Origin: Cyathus striatus
Lineage: Eukaryota; Basidiomycota; Agaricomycetes; Agaricales; Nidulariaceae
DNA: 64,000 nucleotides
Assembly (NCBI GenBank): GCA_025738555.1
Contig: JAOVFP010000001.1
Location: 124,001-188,000 of the forward strand
Direction of reading: 5' to 3'
Shown here: one piece after another, positions 33,129-45,196 of the stretch
Numbering within the stretch: the stretch's first letter is position 1
Layout of the letters: every line of letters starts with the position of its first letter
Translations under genes and position numbers: made by a program
The notes under the pieces: generated by a model
The model's database searches: none
What the model was told of the DNA's origin: nothing
The model's input: only the letters and a program-made list of their open reading frames with translations

Positions 33129-34406
33129 TTTACACTTAGCCATGTGTTCTGTACGGATCTGCGTGGAATTCGTGCGGAATCCATACAGAATTTTCGGAGT
33201 CCGTGTGGAATCTGCACAGATTTTTTCATTTTGGCAGAGGTTTTTTTGGGTCTGTACAGATTCCGCACAGATTCCGAAAATTCCGTACAGATTACGCAGA
33301 ATTCCTCGGAATTCCGCATTACAGACCTGAAAATTCTGTACAGATTCTGTACAGAATCTGTACAGAATTTTATTATACTTATTTCCTTGCATGTGACACT
33401 CTGCATTAAGCATGACACTAGGTGTTGAGTGTGATACTAGGTGTTGAGTGTGACACTATACATTAAATGTGACACTATAAGCGTGACACTAGGTGTTGAG
33501 TGTGACACTATACATTAAATGTGACACTATAAACATGACACTAGGTGTTGAGTGTGATACTATACATTAAATGTGACACGATAAATGTGACACTAGGTGT
33601 TGAGTGTGATACTAGGTGTTGAGTGTGACACTATATGTTAAATGTGACACTATAAGCGTGACACTAGGTGTTGAGTGTGACACTATATGTTAAATGTGAC
33701 ACTATAAGCGTGACACTAGGTGTTGAGTGTGACTAAGCGTGACTCTAAGCGTTGAGTGTGACACTAGGCATTGAGTGTGACACTAAGTGTTGAGTGTAAC
33801 TAAGCGTTGAGTGTGACACTAAGCGTTGGGTGTAACTAAGCGTGACACTAAGTGTTGAGTGTCACACTATACATTAAACATGACACTATGCATTAAGTGT
33901 GACACTAGGTGTTGAGTGTGACTAAGCGTGATACTAAGTGTTGAGTGTGACACTAAACATTGAGTGTGACACTAAGCGTTGAGTGTGACTAAGCGTGACA
34001 CTAAGTGTTGAGTGTCACACTATACATTAAACATGACACTATGCATTAAGTGTGACACTCTGCATTAAGTGTGACACTAAGTGTTGAGTGTGACACTATA
34101 CATTAAGCATAACACTATGCATTAAGTGTGATACTATGCATTGAGAATGATACTATATATTGAGTGTATCATGGATTTTGTATAGTGTGACACTTTTCAC
34201 TTAGGGTTACACTTGACATGTGTGACAAGGCAGCAATGCATAAATCCACACAGAATCCATGCAGAATATGTATGGAATCCATATAGAATAATCACCTCTA
34301 ATAATAATAATAGCTGCTATATAAATTCTGTATGGTATCTATACAGGTCTGTACAGGTCTGTACGGATCCGTACAGATCCATACAGACCTCTTGGGGGAG
34401 TGTAAA
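33129..34406. mobile_element. 1.28 kb satellite-bearing insertion between protease and RT
   Basis: The ends TTTACACT (33129) and AGTGTAAA (34406) continue into partial inverted similarity (TCTGTACGGATCTG on the left, inverse GATCCGTACAGATCCATAC on the right). The middle (33415-34215) is an array of GTGACACTAGGTGTTGAGTGTGAC-like words, and the flanks are rich in TCCGTACAGATTC words. It separates protease from RT in the chromovirus, so it is later than that element. A clear target duplication is not visible. Its TGAGTGTGAC core resembles the centre of the 6748-9014 element. Confidence 0.65.
33415..34215 (+). repeat. GTGTTGAGTGTGACACTA satellite array
   Basis: About 40 variant copies of a 13-30-bp word set: TGTGACACTA, GGTGTTGAG, CATTAAATG. 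All in one orientation. Confidence 0.8.
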
Positions 34407-35214
34407 TTACTGGGTTTTTGCCAATTTTGTGCTTCAGCAATTTTCGAAGCAGTTGTTTGAAAAGCTCTTAATTCAATGTGTTCGAATAAGTTTACTGCAA
34501 TTATATGATCATCTGATTTGAGACTAATTTGTTTGTCTAAGTCAGATTCATCTTCCTCAGGATCCATAGTATTGATCAATGGGGTACATTCTATAGGGCA
34601 ATGTGTGAATTTAATAGTTTTGTTTTTCCAATCTATTTCTGGATTATGAGTTTGAAGCCAACCATATCCTATAAACATAGATGCTTTTCCTAAGTTTATA
34701 ATGACTAATTGTAGTATTTCTACATGTCTGCCAAGTCTTACTCTTAGTTCAACATAGTCTGTTATAGATCCGCCACTATTAAGGGTTCTGTCTGCATTGT
34801 AACTGGAGTGGGTCTCGGAAATTTCTTTGTTGTAATCTGATTTTCTTCTATGAATTTTCAATTAATACATGTTCCAGTGCTTCCACTGTCCAATAATGCC
34901 TTTAATCCATAGGTTTGTTGAGTGTCTAATGTGGTGACTATCAGATTAAGATCCATCTGATTCCTGTTTGTTCCTCAAATAAACCTTTTTGGTTTTCTTA
35001 ATTCTTCCAATGTGGGGATTACATCTTGATCTGAAAGATTATTTAATTCTGTAATTGTCTTTTGAATTACTTTGGGTCTTCATTTTGTATGTGTCCAAAT
35101 ACTGAGTGTGGCTAGAGCAAGTTCTGGTGTTTGGTCTTTTAATCTCCATGTGACCCAATACATGTTTCCGGGTTTTACTTCCTGATTAGGGAAGGTGTCA
35201 GTATGTTGCACTCT
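34407..35214 (-). pseudogene. Chromovirus aspartic protease region
   Basis: Minus strand: a proline/threonine linker (ELNNLSDQDVIPTLEEL), then the protease active site LKALLDSGSTGTCI near 34870-34905, then ITDYVELRVRLGRH and IGYGWLQTHNPEIDW near 34640-34680, ending EAQNWQKPSNLH at the 33129-34406 insertion. TGA/TAA stops interrupt it, for example right after the active site and in HTK-x-RPK. Confidence 0.8.
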
Positions 35215-36626
35215 CCCACAGTTATCACTGGACTCTCACTGGACTCTCACCAGACTATCGAGAGTTTAGTGAGAGTCTCACTAGAGTCTCACCAGACTAT
35301 CGAGAGTTCAGTGAGAGTCTCACTAGAGTCTCACCAGACTATTGAGAGTTCAGTGAGAGTCTCACTAGAGTCTCACCAGACTATCAAGAGTTCAGTGGAG
35401 TGTCACTGAACTCTCACTAGACTATCAAGAATCCAGTGAGAGTCTCACTACACTATCAGTAGGGCACCTGGACTCTACTAGAACTCCACTGAACTCAGGT
35501 GCCTAAGCTGTACCTAGACTCTATTATCACAGTTGTAACATGTTTCCCACAGTCATCACACTTGTCACACATGTGTGAAAGTGTGACATATTATCAAAAG
35601 TGTGATATGTGTGACATGTGTGACATATTGGAAAATATTGGAAAAAGCGTGACATGTGTGACAAGTGTGATGGCTATGATATGTCATACATGTCGCACTT
35701 TTCCAACATGTCACACTTTTCCCATGCTTGTCACGATTTTTCCAACATTTTCTGACATGTCACACTTTCACACTTCCTACAGTCATCAAACTTGTCACAC
35801 ATGTGTGATAGTGTGACATATGTGACAAGCGTGGGAAAAAGTGTGACATGTTTGGAGAAGTGTGGCAAGTGTGATGGTTATGATATGTGGTACTTTTCCA
35901 AACATGTCACAATTTTTCCCACGCTTGTCACACATGTCACACCTCCTCCCCAACATTTTCCAATATGTCACGCTTTTTCCAACATTTTCCAACATGTCAC
36001 ACTTTCACACATATGTGACAATAGAGTCTAGGTACAGCTTAGGCACCACACCTCTTCTACCATTTTCCAACATGTTGAAAAATGTTGAAAAAGTGTGACA
36101 TGTGACATATTGGACAATATTGGAAAAAGTGTGACAAGTGTGATGTCTATGATATGTTACACATATCACACATGTTGCACTTTTTCCAAAATGTCATGCT
36201 TTTCCAAGATGTCACACTTTCACACATGTGTGACAAGTGTAATGACTGTGGGAAACATGTTATCACTGTGACAATAAAGTCTAGGTACAGCTTGGTGTAG
36301 AGAGATCTTATGAAATATTGTGTGGGAATTTGTAACAACAGAGTTAAATGTCAGAGACTGTACTGAGAGTCTAGTGACTTATTCTCACTAAATTCTCATT
36401 GGACTCTCTGAGATTCATCTCATTATAGTATCACTGGACTCTAAGAGATTCTCACCCAAATGAGAATTTGCTGAGATTTTAGTGAGATAAAATTGTTCAT
36501 TTTCTCAGTGTAGTCTCACCAAAGTCTCACTAATCTCTCTCCACACTCTCAGATATACCAATGGATTCTCACTGGAGTATCAGAGAATCTCATGAGAATC
36601 TCACTGGATTCTACTGAGACTGTGGG
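35215..36626. mobile_element. 1.41 kb insertion of CACTGGACTCTCA repeats with nested inverted repeats
   Basis: Ends CCCACAGT (35215) and ACTGTGGG (36626), followed inward by inverted arrays of ATCACTGGACTCTCAC and GAGAATCTCACTGGATTC words. Nested inside (35498-36293) is another inverted-repeat unit with ends AAGCTGTACCTAGACTC and the inverse AGTCTAGGTACAGCTT, filled with ACATGTGTGACAAGTGTGA and TTCCAACATGTCACAC words. It sits between gag and protease of the chromovirus. No target duplication found and no protein encoded. Confidence 0.65.
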
Positions 36627-38274
36627 TCAGTGACATGACCTCGAAGGTGTGCTTAGATTGTTCCTTTTGTTGCGATACAAACTTAGATTCCAGATCAATT
36701 GTAGGTACAGCTATGTCATAAGGTATGTAAATAGAGGCCAGTGAGTTTGCACTCACTGCTGGCCTTGGGGAAAACCCAATTGAGCAATGAGAGCTCATTG
36801 TTCTTCAGATAATTTAGCTATGTTGGGTAATTCTACTACTCCGCTAGTGGAGGCTACGGGTATTGAAGAGTCCATATTTACATTACAGGTCCACAAGGTT
36901 TCTTGGGGCATGTATTGGACATATGTCCTTTCTCTTTGCAGTAAAAGTAGTGTCCTTCCTTCTTTAATTGATCGAGGTCCATGCAGTTTCCTCCTTGTGA
37001 GACTGTAAGGTTGGATCAATCAGGTGTCCTTTGCTGTGTGTTTCCTTGTTGTGTTCTGGTGTTAGAATTGTTTTGAGGTCATCTGAAGTTCTGGGTCTGG
37101 ACTCAGGGATTTGGTTGAGTGTGTTCTAAATTAGCTTCTGGACAGTTCCTTTCGAATTCAGCAGCTTTATTGATCCAGGTAATGAGTTTGTTGGTGACCT
37201 TAAGTCCTCCAACCTCCATAAGTCTTCTAGCCAACAAGGGATGCATTCCTTGTCAGTATCTATCTACTAAAGCTGTATTGTCAAATCCGGATAAATTTAC
37301 CCATTGCATGAAATCAATTGTGTAGTATTCAATTGGTCAATTATTTTGGACTACTTTATTGATTTGTTTGATTGCATTGTTTTGGGTTTCCTGTGAGATA
37401 AAGAAGAATTGCATGCATTCCATGAATGTATTCCAGTCTGGAAATGGACATTGATGTTCAAATCCATCATGTTTGATTGCTGGACTTGACTCTGTTGCTG
37501 CTATATCTACTTTCTGGGTGTCCTGATATGTGGGTTCCATTCCGTTGTGTGTTAATCTCCATCTAGATCTTTCCTCATTGAATAGGATAAGATTTCCTAA
37601 AAATGTATCTGCCCATCATTGGGCTTAGTTGTCTTTTCCTTTTTTTATCTTTGGTAATGCAATCATAATCTTTTTCCAGTCAATTGTTATTTTCTTTTCT
37701 TGGAAATAAAGCATCATTCTTCTGATCCAGTTATTAACTGTTGCAGGATTTCCCTCATAGTCTTCAGGGATCTCGACTTTGTCCTTTTTCTCTGTGATAT
37801 CCTGTTTAATTCCATCTAGGATCTCCATAATGAGACCCTGTGTCATAGCTGAAACACTATCCATAATAGTTTTCTTATCTGTGACAGACATATTCTGCCA
37901 TCAGGTTACAATTTCATCTTTCATGAAAATAGCCACCAGGACTGTGATAAAACTGAGAATGATTTCAGATGCAATCATTTTTAAAGATCGAAATCAGGGC
38001 AGGCAGGTGTGGGAAGATCTTGTCTGTCATTATGTACTGTATTAAGAAGAGTTTTGTATCCTAATGGGGAATAGAAATCTCTTTCTACAGGAGGTTGATA
38101 TTTGGTAGGGGTGCTGATTCTTCCACTATCATTGTGACCTTCTTCTGTGATGATCATAAGGATTCAGGGAATAGGAATAGTAGGAGGGGATGGTGGTAAA
38201 GGGTAGATTTGGATTTATGTGAGGGAAAGATAGGTATTGGGATCAAAATCCGAGTTGTTGGAGTCCACTGACAT
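36627..38274 (-). pseudogene. Chromovirus gag
   Basis: The minus-strand start is probably at 38274 (MSVDSNNSDFDPNTY). The capsid-like part includes TITDKK-like helices, EIPEDYEGNPATVNNWIRRM near 37740, WADTFLG near 37610, FPDWNTFMECM near 37430, and DYTIDFMQWVN-like text near 37300. The zinc knuckle near 36890-36960 reads YFYCKEKGHMSNTCP, where tyrosine stands for the first cysteine (TAC for TGC), so the knuckle is damaged. In-frame TGA stops lie in QNN-x-PIEYY and DRY-x-QGMH, both at likely CGA arginine codons. It ends at the 35215-36626 insertion. Confidence 0.75.
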
Positions 38275-38773
38275 GGCTCTCAGAGTTTGAGGGCGAGTGT
38301 AAGGGGTAGGGCGAGATCAAGGTTTATAGATGGGTACAGATGTGGATGAAATGTGATAGGAATGGGATCAGAGAGATTGAAAGGTTTGGGAATGAGTAAT
38401 GGGTGCCACTGTGATGGATTTGAGTAACAGAAGCTTTTGATATGGCTTGGAGACTAGCAAGACATCCTAAGTCTCACACACACCTATTTGCAGATAGTAC
38501 CAGCTGGGGCAACACATGGTAGCCTCCCCAGTCACTGGCACCATGCCAAACTCAAGGCAGAGGGCCTAAGATGCTCAGTAATTCAGAAGTGTCAGGCTCA
38601 ATATTACACTATCCTCTCATACTTCCAAGTACAATAAGCAAGACTATTGAATGGGGTGTACATCTGGTCCAAGAGGTCCAAGACAGGGAACAAGGTATAA
38701 AAAGAAGTTTTGTCAGGGGTCAATGGGAGAAGAGAAGTTTGGGGTTGAGGAATGAGGTAGATTCCTGTGCCTT

Positions 38774-39159
38774 TGTTAGTGACAGATGAGCAAAATACTC
38801 AAAGCTGAACTTAAACACTTGAATAAGAGAAAGAAGTGAGTCTTATTGCTAATCTGGATTAAACTAGCACAAGAATAGCAAACTACTAACTAGAAAGACC
38901 ATATTTATAGAAATAATCCATGAGGTAATCACATGTAATACTACCTACACTACAATGCATGTAACTGTGCTTCTACATTAATAACTCATATTATATGTAT
39001 GGCCGAACTGTGCAACTGTGCCCACAGTAATGATGAGTAATGTATGTTGATACACATGGTGTCCGCATTGTGTGTCCGCATTGTGTGTCATGTGATAGTC
39101 ACATGACATAGATAAGATATGATTAGATAAGAGATTAGATATGGAACGAAATCCTAACA
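38774..39159 (-). repeat. 5' LTR of the chromovirus
   Basis: 386 bp, TGTTAG...CTAACA. Differs from the other LTR by scattered substitutions and a 12-bp internal duplication (GTCCGCATTGTGT twice at 39060-39085). ACTGT follows at 39160-39164. Confidence 0.85.
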
Positions 39160-39361
39160 ACTGTGTTAAGGTGAACTGGATTTCCAAATGTATGAGCTGG
39201 TAGTGCCAAACTGGAGGTTTCTGTAAGCTGAGGTGCAGGAGCAGTGGGAGTAGGAATGGGTAGTGGATGAGAGGAGCTTGATTGGTGCTAATCTTCAACA
39301 GTTTGTCAAGTATCTCGATGTTCACAGCTACTATAGAGTTCTGAAAACTGTGGATTGTCCT

Positions 39362-40312
39362 TTAGGGGTGCATGTGAAGGTGTTCTTTGATCATTAATTT
39401 GAGCTCTTCATTTGTATGCACTTTCCCAGTATCTGGATTGGTCAGTGATAGTGATAAGGCAACCATGATCTCAGAAAGGTCATCCTTGTTCTTGCTTGCC
39501 AACCATCCTGTGAATGCCAATGTTGGCCCTCTGGCCAATCTTTCTGCTCTCTTTGCTTCTGCCATTTCTTTCTGTCTTGCCTTTGCATCCTGTTTCTTTT
39601 GAGCTTTAGCATTCTTCTCAGCCATCAACTTGTCAAACTGAACCTTTCCAACTCCAGATGTCAGCAGCCTAGAACCTAGTTGCAGTGTGGGCTCTTTTCT
39701 TGTCTGGCACTTTGTATCAATGCAGTGCTGCAGTTTATTGATCTGTGCTGCAGCCATTGTACAATGAGTGGTCCTATTGTCAACCTCATCTTGAAGCCAC
39801 CTGGTTTTAGCTTGGAGTTGTAAAATTTTGCTCATTGCATTCTGGAGTTTCTTTGCATTTGACCATTCTGAAGGGAAATGCATAGGCTCTTCACATTTCT
39901 GGTGGAAGGCAGGAAGTGGGAAAGGTACTTGCTCAATGTCAGCAGTGAAATCCATTACTGGTGAGGTGTTCTGGTGCATTCCTGCTGTCTCTTGCACATC
40001 TGGGGAGGGCAGCTGACCAGCTGTCAACAGGTCATTGCCATTTTCGTGCACTTCACCATGAGTCATCAAGGTGCTTGGGAAAAGAAGCATGCCTGATGTG
40101 TCTAACCCAGGTGTGTTGGTTTCTGTTTCATGATCCAGCATTTCCTCATCCATTTCATCCTCCTTGTCTTCCCCAGCATTGTTATTGTCATTGTCATCAT
40201 TATTGTCACCTTCATTGCCAATACCATTCAACTCTTCATTGTCAGAGAGTTGATGCTCCTGGTAGATGCTTGGCACAACTTGGTAGGTTGAAGGGAGATG
40301 AGCATGTACCAA
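39362..40312 (-). pseudogene. pogo-type DDE transposase C-terminal region (fragment)
   Basis: A 316-residue minus-strand frame: acidic Asp/Glu/Asn-rich section (residues about 20-60), a heptad-like segment AMSKILQLQAKTRWLQDEVDN, TMAAAQINKLQHCI, a Lys/Ala-rich helix with AKARQKEMAEAKRAERLARG, and a C-terminal SAP-like section FTGWLASKNKDDLSEIMVAL...EELKLMIKEHL. I recognise this order from the C-termini of basidiomycete pogo-like (DDE_1/CENP-B) transposases. The catalytic core is absent here. A related core lies at 58950-60960, but the two are 19 kb apart and not obviously one gene. It could also be an independent gene with DNA-binding SAP function. Confidence 0.5.
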
Positions 40313-42120
40313 TGATTGATGGTGTGGAGGGAGTAGTTGGTATACTGGTATTACCCAGTATTATACTTATAATTCAACTTACTTTGTTTCTTTTATCTTT
40401 TATCTGTTAATTCTTATTCTGTCTATTCTAACTTACCATTGTTTCATTTCCATTTTATTATTTTTACTCTAAAACACGCTGTGCGAGCAGTATATTTGGT
40501 TTTCTGCGGTTTCATTCCCTTGTGAGGACTTGAAGATGCAGTGCAGCTTGACCAAACATTGGGAAGCTACTGCCAAACACCACATGACTCCGCCTGTGCG
40601 CTGTCACATCTTGCTAACACTTTCAACGTGTCTCGGTTATCCCTCTGATTCACTCACTGCTTTCATCTACCCTCTCACTGTCTAGGCCTCAAGGCAACAT
40701 CTTCAAGACTACGCAAGGCGACATTCGGATATTCTTGGTGCTATGCGCCTCTCGGACGGTTCAAGATGCTAGGGTTTAGGGTTTTACACCCTTTCAAGAC
40801 CCCTTTTTCATCCTCAAGCTACTCGTTTGGTCTTTGAGACTGGTGTTTTGTCCATCAAGGTATGGTGACTGGGTCTTTACCCTCATCATGCAACACTCCG
40901 ATTGGTGGAAGGATCCGGGAGTTGGGTCGAGGCTTTGGGACAGATATTATCCATTTGTCTATATTTCAATTTCTTTTCAATTGTCTTTTCTCTTTTTGCA
41001 ATTCGTAATCGTTACCCTCGTTTTCTGTTACATCATTATTCTAGACTTCTTATTCTCTGCTTCTACTTCTGATATTCCAACAGCCGATGTCCGATGACAG
41101 TGTGCCCCACCACCAACTACACATTGTCAAGTATGCAGCCTAGTCCACTGCAATGCTACTTTGGGGAGAGTAGCTCGTCGTCATCTCCAATGTTGTGTGT
41201 TTGCTGGTAATGTCAAGAGAGAGTCGCCATCATCGAGCACTGGTTCGAAGAGTATTGTGGGTGGTAAGTTATTTCTTTCATTACCAACACAGTCTCTTTT
41301 ATTACTATACCGTCGCTACCTTACCTGTTTGTTTTTACATTACAACCTTTCATTTCTAAGCCTTTCTTTCATATGATTCTCTTTACCTACCAATTCCCTG
41401 GGCTCTGGCGACATGAGAGCATGTGTGCGCTATTCCTTTTTCGATTGCCATTCATGTATATACCTCGAGTTAGGACTGAAGAAGAATCTCACCTCCCTTT
41501 TTCTGGCTAAAATCTGTGTGTGTGAACTGAGTCTTTGAGTTACCAAGTCTATAGGAAGTGTTGTAATCAACTTCAAACCAACCAGCTAAGTATTCGTTAT
41601 TGTCTCTATTCCTAACTACCTTGGTCTAGGATTATTGTAGTTAATTCTTACAGTCAGGTGTGACACTCGCCAAGCATCCTTGAGTTAATTCCTCCACAAT
41701 GGCTAGGAGCAAAGTCTTCTGATGTGAATATGTGTGGGTCAACCAGGCAGATATTTTTTATTTTTTTATTTTAAAGTCTCATTTATTGTCCTCAGGGTAA
41801 ACCCTATGTAGACCTAGCATTTATTTGTATATATAGCTATTTATGTGCCCCCTCCCCAGTATCTGATGTGTGACTGTTGTTTGAGAAGTTGAGAATTAAT
41901 CATATGTCAATACCTGTCAACACCAAGTTTCAAATTCCCAGCTCCAGTGAACATCCTAATTCCCATGTGGCAAGCTGACACCCAACAATCCCACTCAGAC
42001 TCATACTGGCACAATTCCCAGGCCACAGTGGCCATCTGACATAATTGTTGATTCCTTGTGCTACATCCAAAATGGTTTCTTGAATGGGGTTTTTTGGGTA
42101 CCCTGACAGAATAGTTCAAA
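40313..42120. other. Interval without recognisable gene
   Basis: About 1.8 kb. Frames at 40834-41097 and 41161-41376 are short and pyrimidine-rich with no motifs. The TTTAGGG doublet near 40771 is too short to be telomeric. Confidence 0.4.
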
Positions 42121-42354
42121 TTTAGATGAAGTAATATTGGACCCCCAGATCCGGCTGCAGTCTGGCTTCGGTATGGAGCTGCAGGAGGTGATAACCTGGA
42201 CCTTTGGCACTTCCAGATGCTGTCGTTGGTTTGATTGGGTAATAGGGTCTCATGATGGTAGTGGCGCTAGGTAACACATGACACTGAAAAGTAGGTGGAG
42301 ATGACGTAATCGGCGTGGTAGAAGTGAATTTGTAGGGTAAGTAAAGTAATTGTG

Positions 42355-42475
42355 CTGGGCGTGAATTGAACCAAGGAGCTTGTGCTCGAGCAGGGTACCC
42401 ACTACCCGTGCCTGCCAGGGTGCAAATGGCAGGCATGCACGATGGAACCACTACACCATTGTGCCCCCCCATACC
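42355..42475 (-). other. tRNA-derived SINE-like head (Pol III A and B boxes)
   Basis: Minus strand: GGGGGCACAATGGTGTAGTGG (A-box part TGGTGTAGTGGTTCC near 42444-42458) and GGTTCAATTC (B box, 42363-42372) followed by ACGCCCAGCAC. The boxes are about 70 bp apart, longer than in an intron-less tRNA, and the stems are poor. This suggests a SINE or tRNA pseudogene, with a body perhaps extending to about 42125. Confidence 0.45.
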
Positions 42476-42599
42476 AGGCAGATATTACTCTTTCAAAATG
42501 CTTCTTTAATTATTTTTTCCTTAAATGCCTCCAATCATACATCCATATTGATACACCTAGTAAAATAAGAGAGTTATTTTTCAAATATAATAGACATTT

Positions 42600-42866
42600 A
42601 GTACTAGTAATACAGTTAGCGAATCAAGCCCAAGAGTCCAAGAGTTGGGGTGAGTCCTGAGCTGCCAGCTAAAGTATTCTACTTGAGTACACTATCAAGG
42701 GAGGAGTCCAAGGGCTGGGGTTGAGTCCCACACTGCCTGTCAAAGTATCACCTCCAATATGAATTAAGGGATTCAACATAACAACAATATATTTAGGCAC
42801 CTTGACAATTCCTACATTACAACATACTAGATAGCTATGCGATAGGGGGGAGGACCTAAAGATAAT
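42600..42866. repeat. Diverged tandem pair of ~80-bp units
   Basis: GAGTCCAAGAGTTGGGGTGAGTC near 42628 and GAGTCCAAGGGCTGGGGTTGAG near 42705 start two related units, each followed by a CTGCC...AAAGTAT section. Origin unknown. Confidence 0.4.
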
Positions 42867-43263
42867 TGTTAGCGACAGATGAGCAAAAACTCGACGTCAA
42901 ACTCAAACATGAAGAAGAAAGAGTAAAAGTAAATCTTATTGCTTGTCTGGAATAAACTAGCACAAGAATAGAGAAAAAACTAATTAAAATGATTGTATTA
43001 ATAGTAATGTCCTCAAAGTAATTGCATGTATCTACTGCCTACACTACAACACATGTTACTGTGCTTCTACTGTGCAAACTCATGTACTACATATATTAAA
43101 GGTATGTAAAAGGTGTGGCCAAACTGTGCACTGTGCCTGTAGTCTTGATTAATATCACATTTTGATACACATGGTCTCCGCATTGTTATGTCACATGACT
43201 GATCACGTGTTGATAAGATAAGATATGAGCGGATTAGATAAGATAAGGGATGAAATCCTAACA
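42867..43263 (-). repeat. Solo LTR related to the chromovirus LTRs
   Basis: TGTTAG...CTAACA, 397 bp, sharing TCTTATTGCT, CTAGCACAAGAATAG and the GATAAGATAAG end with the chromovirus LTRs but clearly diverged. Exact ATAAT duplications lie at 42862-42866 and 43264-43268, so it arose by recombination between the LTRs of a full insertion. Confidence 0.85.
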
Positions 43264-43268
43264 ATAAT

Positions 43269-43818
43269 ACTCTGGAACATATTAGTACTTCTCCATACCC
43301 AGAATAATGCACCCAGTACTAGGCTAGACAATCACATACCTTCAGGGAAATACTTTGGACTAGAGGGCTCTTTGTGCTGCTGGTCCCACCAGATACCACA
43401 ATGCATAGCTATCATGCAGTCTCTCGAATAACCCAGAACGTCCATATGTCTCTCTAGTGTAATCCTGCCACCATGCGGGAAACCACATGCCCCTAGGACT
43501 TTGAAATGTGTGCCAAACACTACCTGTGGCACATTGGGTGGTGCCATCAGATGTGCCAGTACTGGAAACACTGGTGTCCATTATATCTGAGTACTTGGCC
43601 AGAATTAGCATATGTATTAGCACATGTCTTGATGCATGCCTATTAATAGCACAGTGTGGTATTTGATGCATCTCTGAAACTGAGTGTGCCCTCATGGATT
43701 CTCATATGGAGGGATAACTATACTTCTTTAACCATTAGGATTCCACTCAGACATTATGACATACTATTTACCTTACCTATTCCACCATGCATGAGATCAC
43801 TGCCATGTAATTAAGTAT
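43269..43818. other. Interval with overlapping unassigned frames
   Basis: Two overlapping minus-strand frames (43332-43571 and 43360-43695) show no recognised features. No repeat or RNA gene is seen. Confidence 0.35.
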
Positions 43819-43826
43819 ATTAGTTG

Positions 43827-44540
43827 AGTCGTGGCTTCGATTCTGATTGATCGCTGTCGGTGAGCACCGGGGGGTTGCAATGTTTCGTCACCGGGAGCTT
43901 GATTGAGCGCACTTGGGATCATAAAGCATGTTCTGTGATCAATAGAACTTGTATTTGCAATCAATGTATACCAATGTGAATCAATGGTAGGTTATGCATA
44001 TGGAATCAATAATAAATAAACAAGAAATCAATCAGAAGTAAATGGTACAAAAATCAACTACTCTGAAATCCATGAATGAAATCAATGGTATGAAATCAAC
44101 GGTGCGAATTGGTGCGAAATAAATGGTACGAAATCAACTACTCTGAAATCTATGAATGAAATCAATGGTATGGAATCAACAGTGCGAAATCAATGGTACG
44201 AAATCAGCTACTCTGAAATCCATGAATGAAATCAATGGTACAAAATCAACTACTCTGAAATCAATGAACGAAATCAATGGCATGAAATCCACTACTCTGA
44301 AATCAATGAAATAAATCAATGTACGAAATCAACAGTACAAAATCAAAGGTATGAAATCAAAGGTGCTAAATAAATGGTGCGAAATCAATGGTATGAAATT
44401 CACTACTCTGAAATCAATGAAAGAAATCAATGCATGCAAAATCAAATACTCTGAAGACTGAAATCAATAGTCGATCTATTGAAATCATTTGTATTCCAAT
44501 AGGAAATCAATACGTATAAGTACAAATCAGTAATAATGTA
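43827..44540 (+). repeat. Left TIR of the CxC2-KDZ transposon
   Basis: The outer 120 bp is unique (AGTCGTGGCTTCG start, GTGAGCACCGGGGGG). The inner part is an array of GAAATCAATGGTACGAAATCAAC-like and ACTCTGAAATCCATGAATG words to about 44470. Pairs with 57990-58673. Confidence 0.85.
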
Positions 44541-45196
44541 GCGCTCATAGATCAATGGCATGTAGAAGCATCAATGGTACATTAGTACTACAAGGAAATC
44601 AATAGATATAAAATCAAAAGAAATAGTTGTATTTGCAAGCTGAATTGACTGTGATGCACTACCGAGTTTGCAGATTGTCTAGTGCCTATAGAACGAGTTT
44701 CTGCTCAGGGAAGTGTACGGTTAGTACTTACTGTTCTATTATCAAACTGATGCCAGATGGGTGAATTGGCATATTGCCGTAAAATGATATTTGTATTCTC
44801 TAACCTGAATTGCTTTGTGCATGTCCGTTGAGTAGTGACCATTGAAGTACTTAGAATGTAGCACAAGGTAAGAAAGTGTAATGTAACTTAATACCAGACT
44901 ATGTCGTAAATATGCTGGAGCCTATGCATGTTGAAACCCGTGACAAATATGAACAATGAGGTAAAGTAGAACATGGAAATAAGTGCATTATGGGGCGCAT
45001 ACGTAACTAGCTAGATGTTGAGACCGTTGCAATTGTAAAATTAGTAACCTGTTGAAGGTTGGAACAACATAAGAACGACCGCCGATGAAATTTGATGGAT
45101 ATTATAATAATCAGATGGATCTACATCAAGCGAGGGCTATAAATACACCAGTCAGCTAGCAGAAAGACATACTAAACATAGCAGAGTGAGTAATAT
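44541..45196. other. Intervening sequence between TIR and companion gene
   Basis: AT-rich with no recognised feature; probably the 3' flank of the companion gene. Confidence 0.4.

Larger units (their letters stand above)
28602..39159 (-). mobile_element. Ty3/Gypsy chromovirus, 10.6 kb including three nested insertions
   Basis: LTRs at 28602-28974 and 38774-39159 begin TGTTAG and end CTAACA. The 5-bp duplication ACTGT flanks the element at 28597-28601 and 39160-39164. The minus strand reads gag (zinc knuckle), aspartic protease, RT, RNase H, integrase and chromodomain, which is the chromovirus order. A purine tract (TTAAAGAGGGGGTAA) abuts the 3' LTR at 28975-28989. I found no convincing tRNA primer-binding site. 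Insertions at 31435-32428, 33129-34406 and 35215-36626 account for about 3.7 kb. Many in-frame stops, nearly all TGA, make it inactive. Confidence 0.88.

Noticed and set aside
38700..38773. tRNA primer-binding site next to the chromovirus 5' LTR
   Set aside because: The minus-strand sequence after CTAACA (AAAGGCACAGGAATC) does not match a tRNA 3' end that I can recognise, so none is called.
40771..40786. Telomere-like TTTAGGG words
   Set aside because: Only two imperfect copies in ordinary sequence; not an array.
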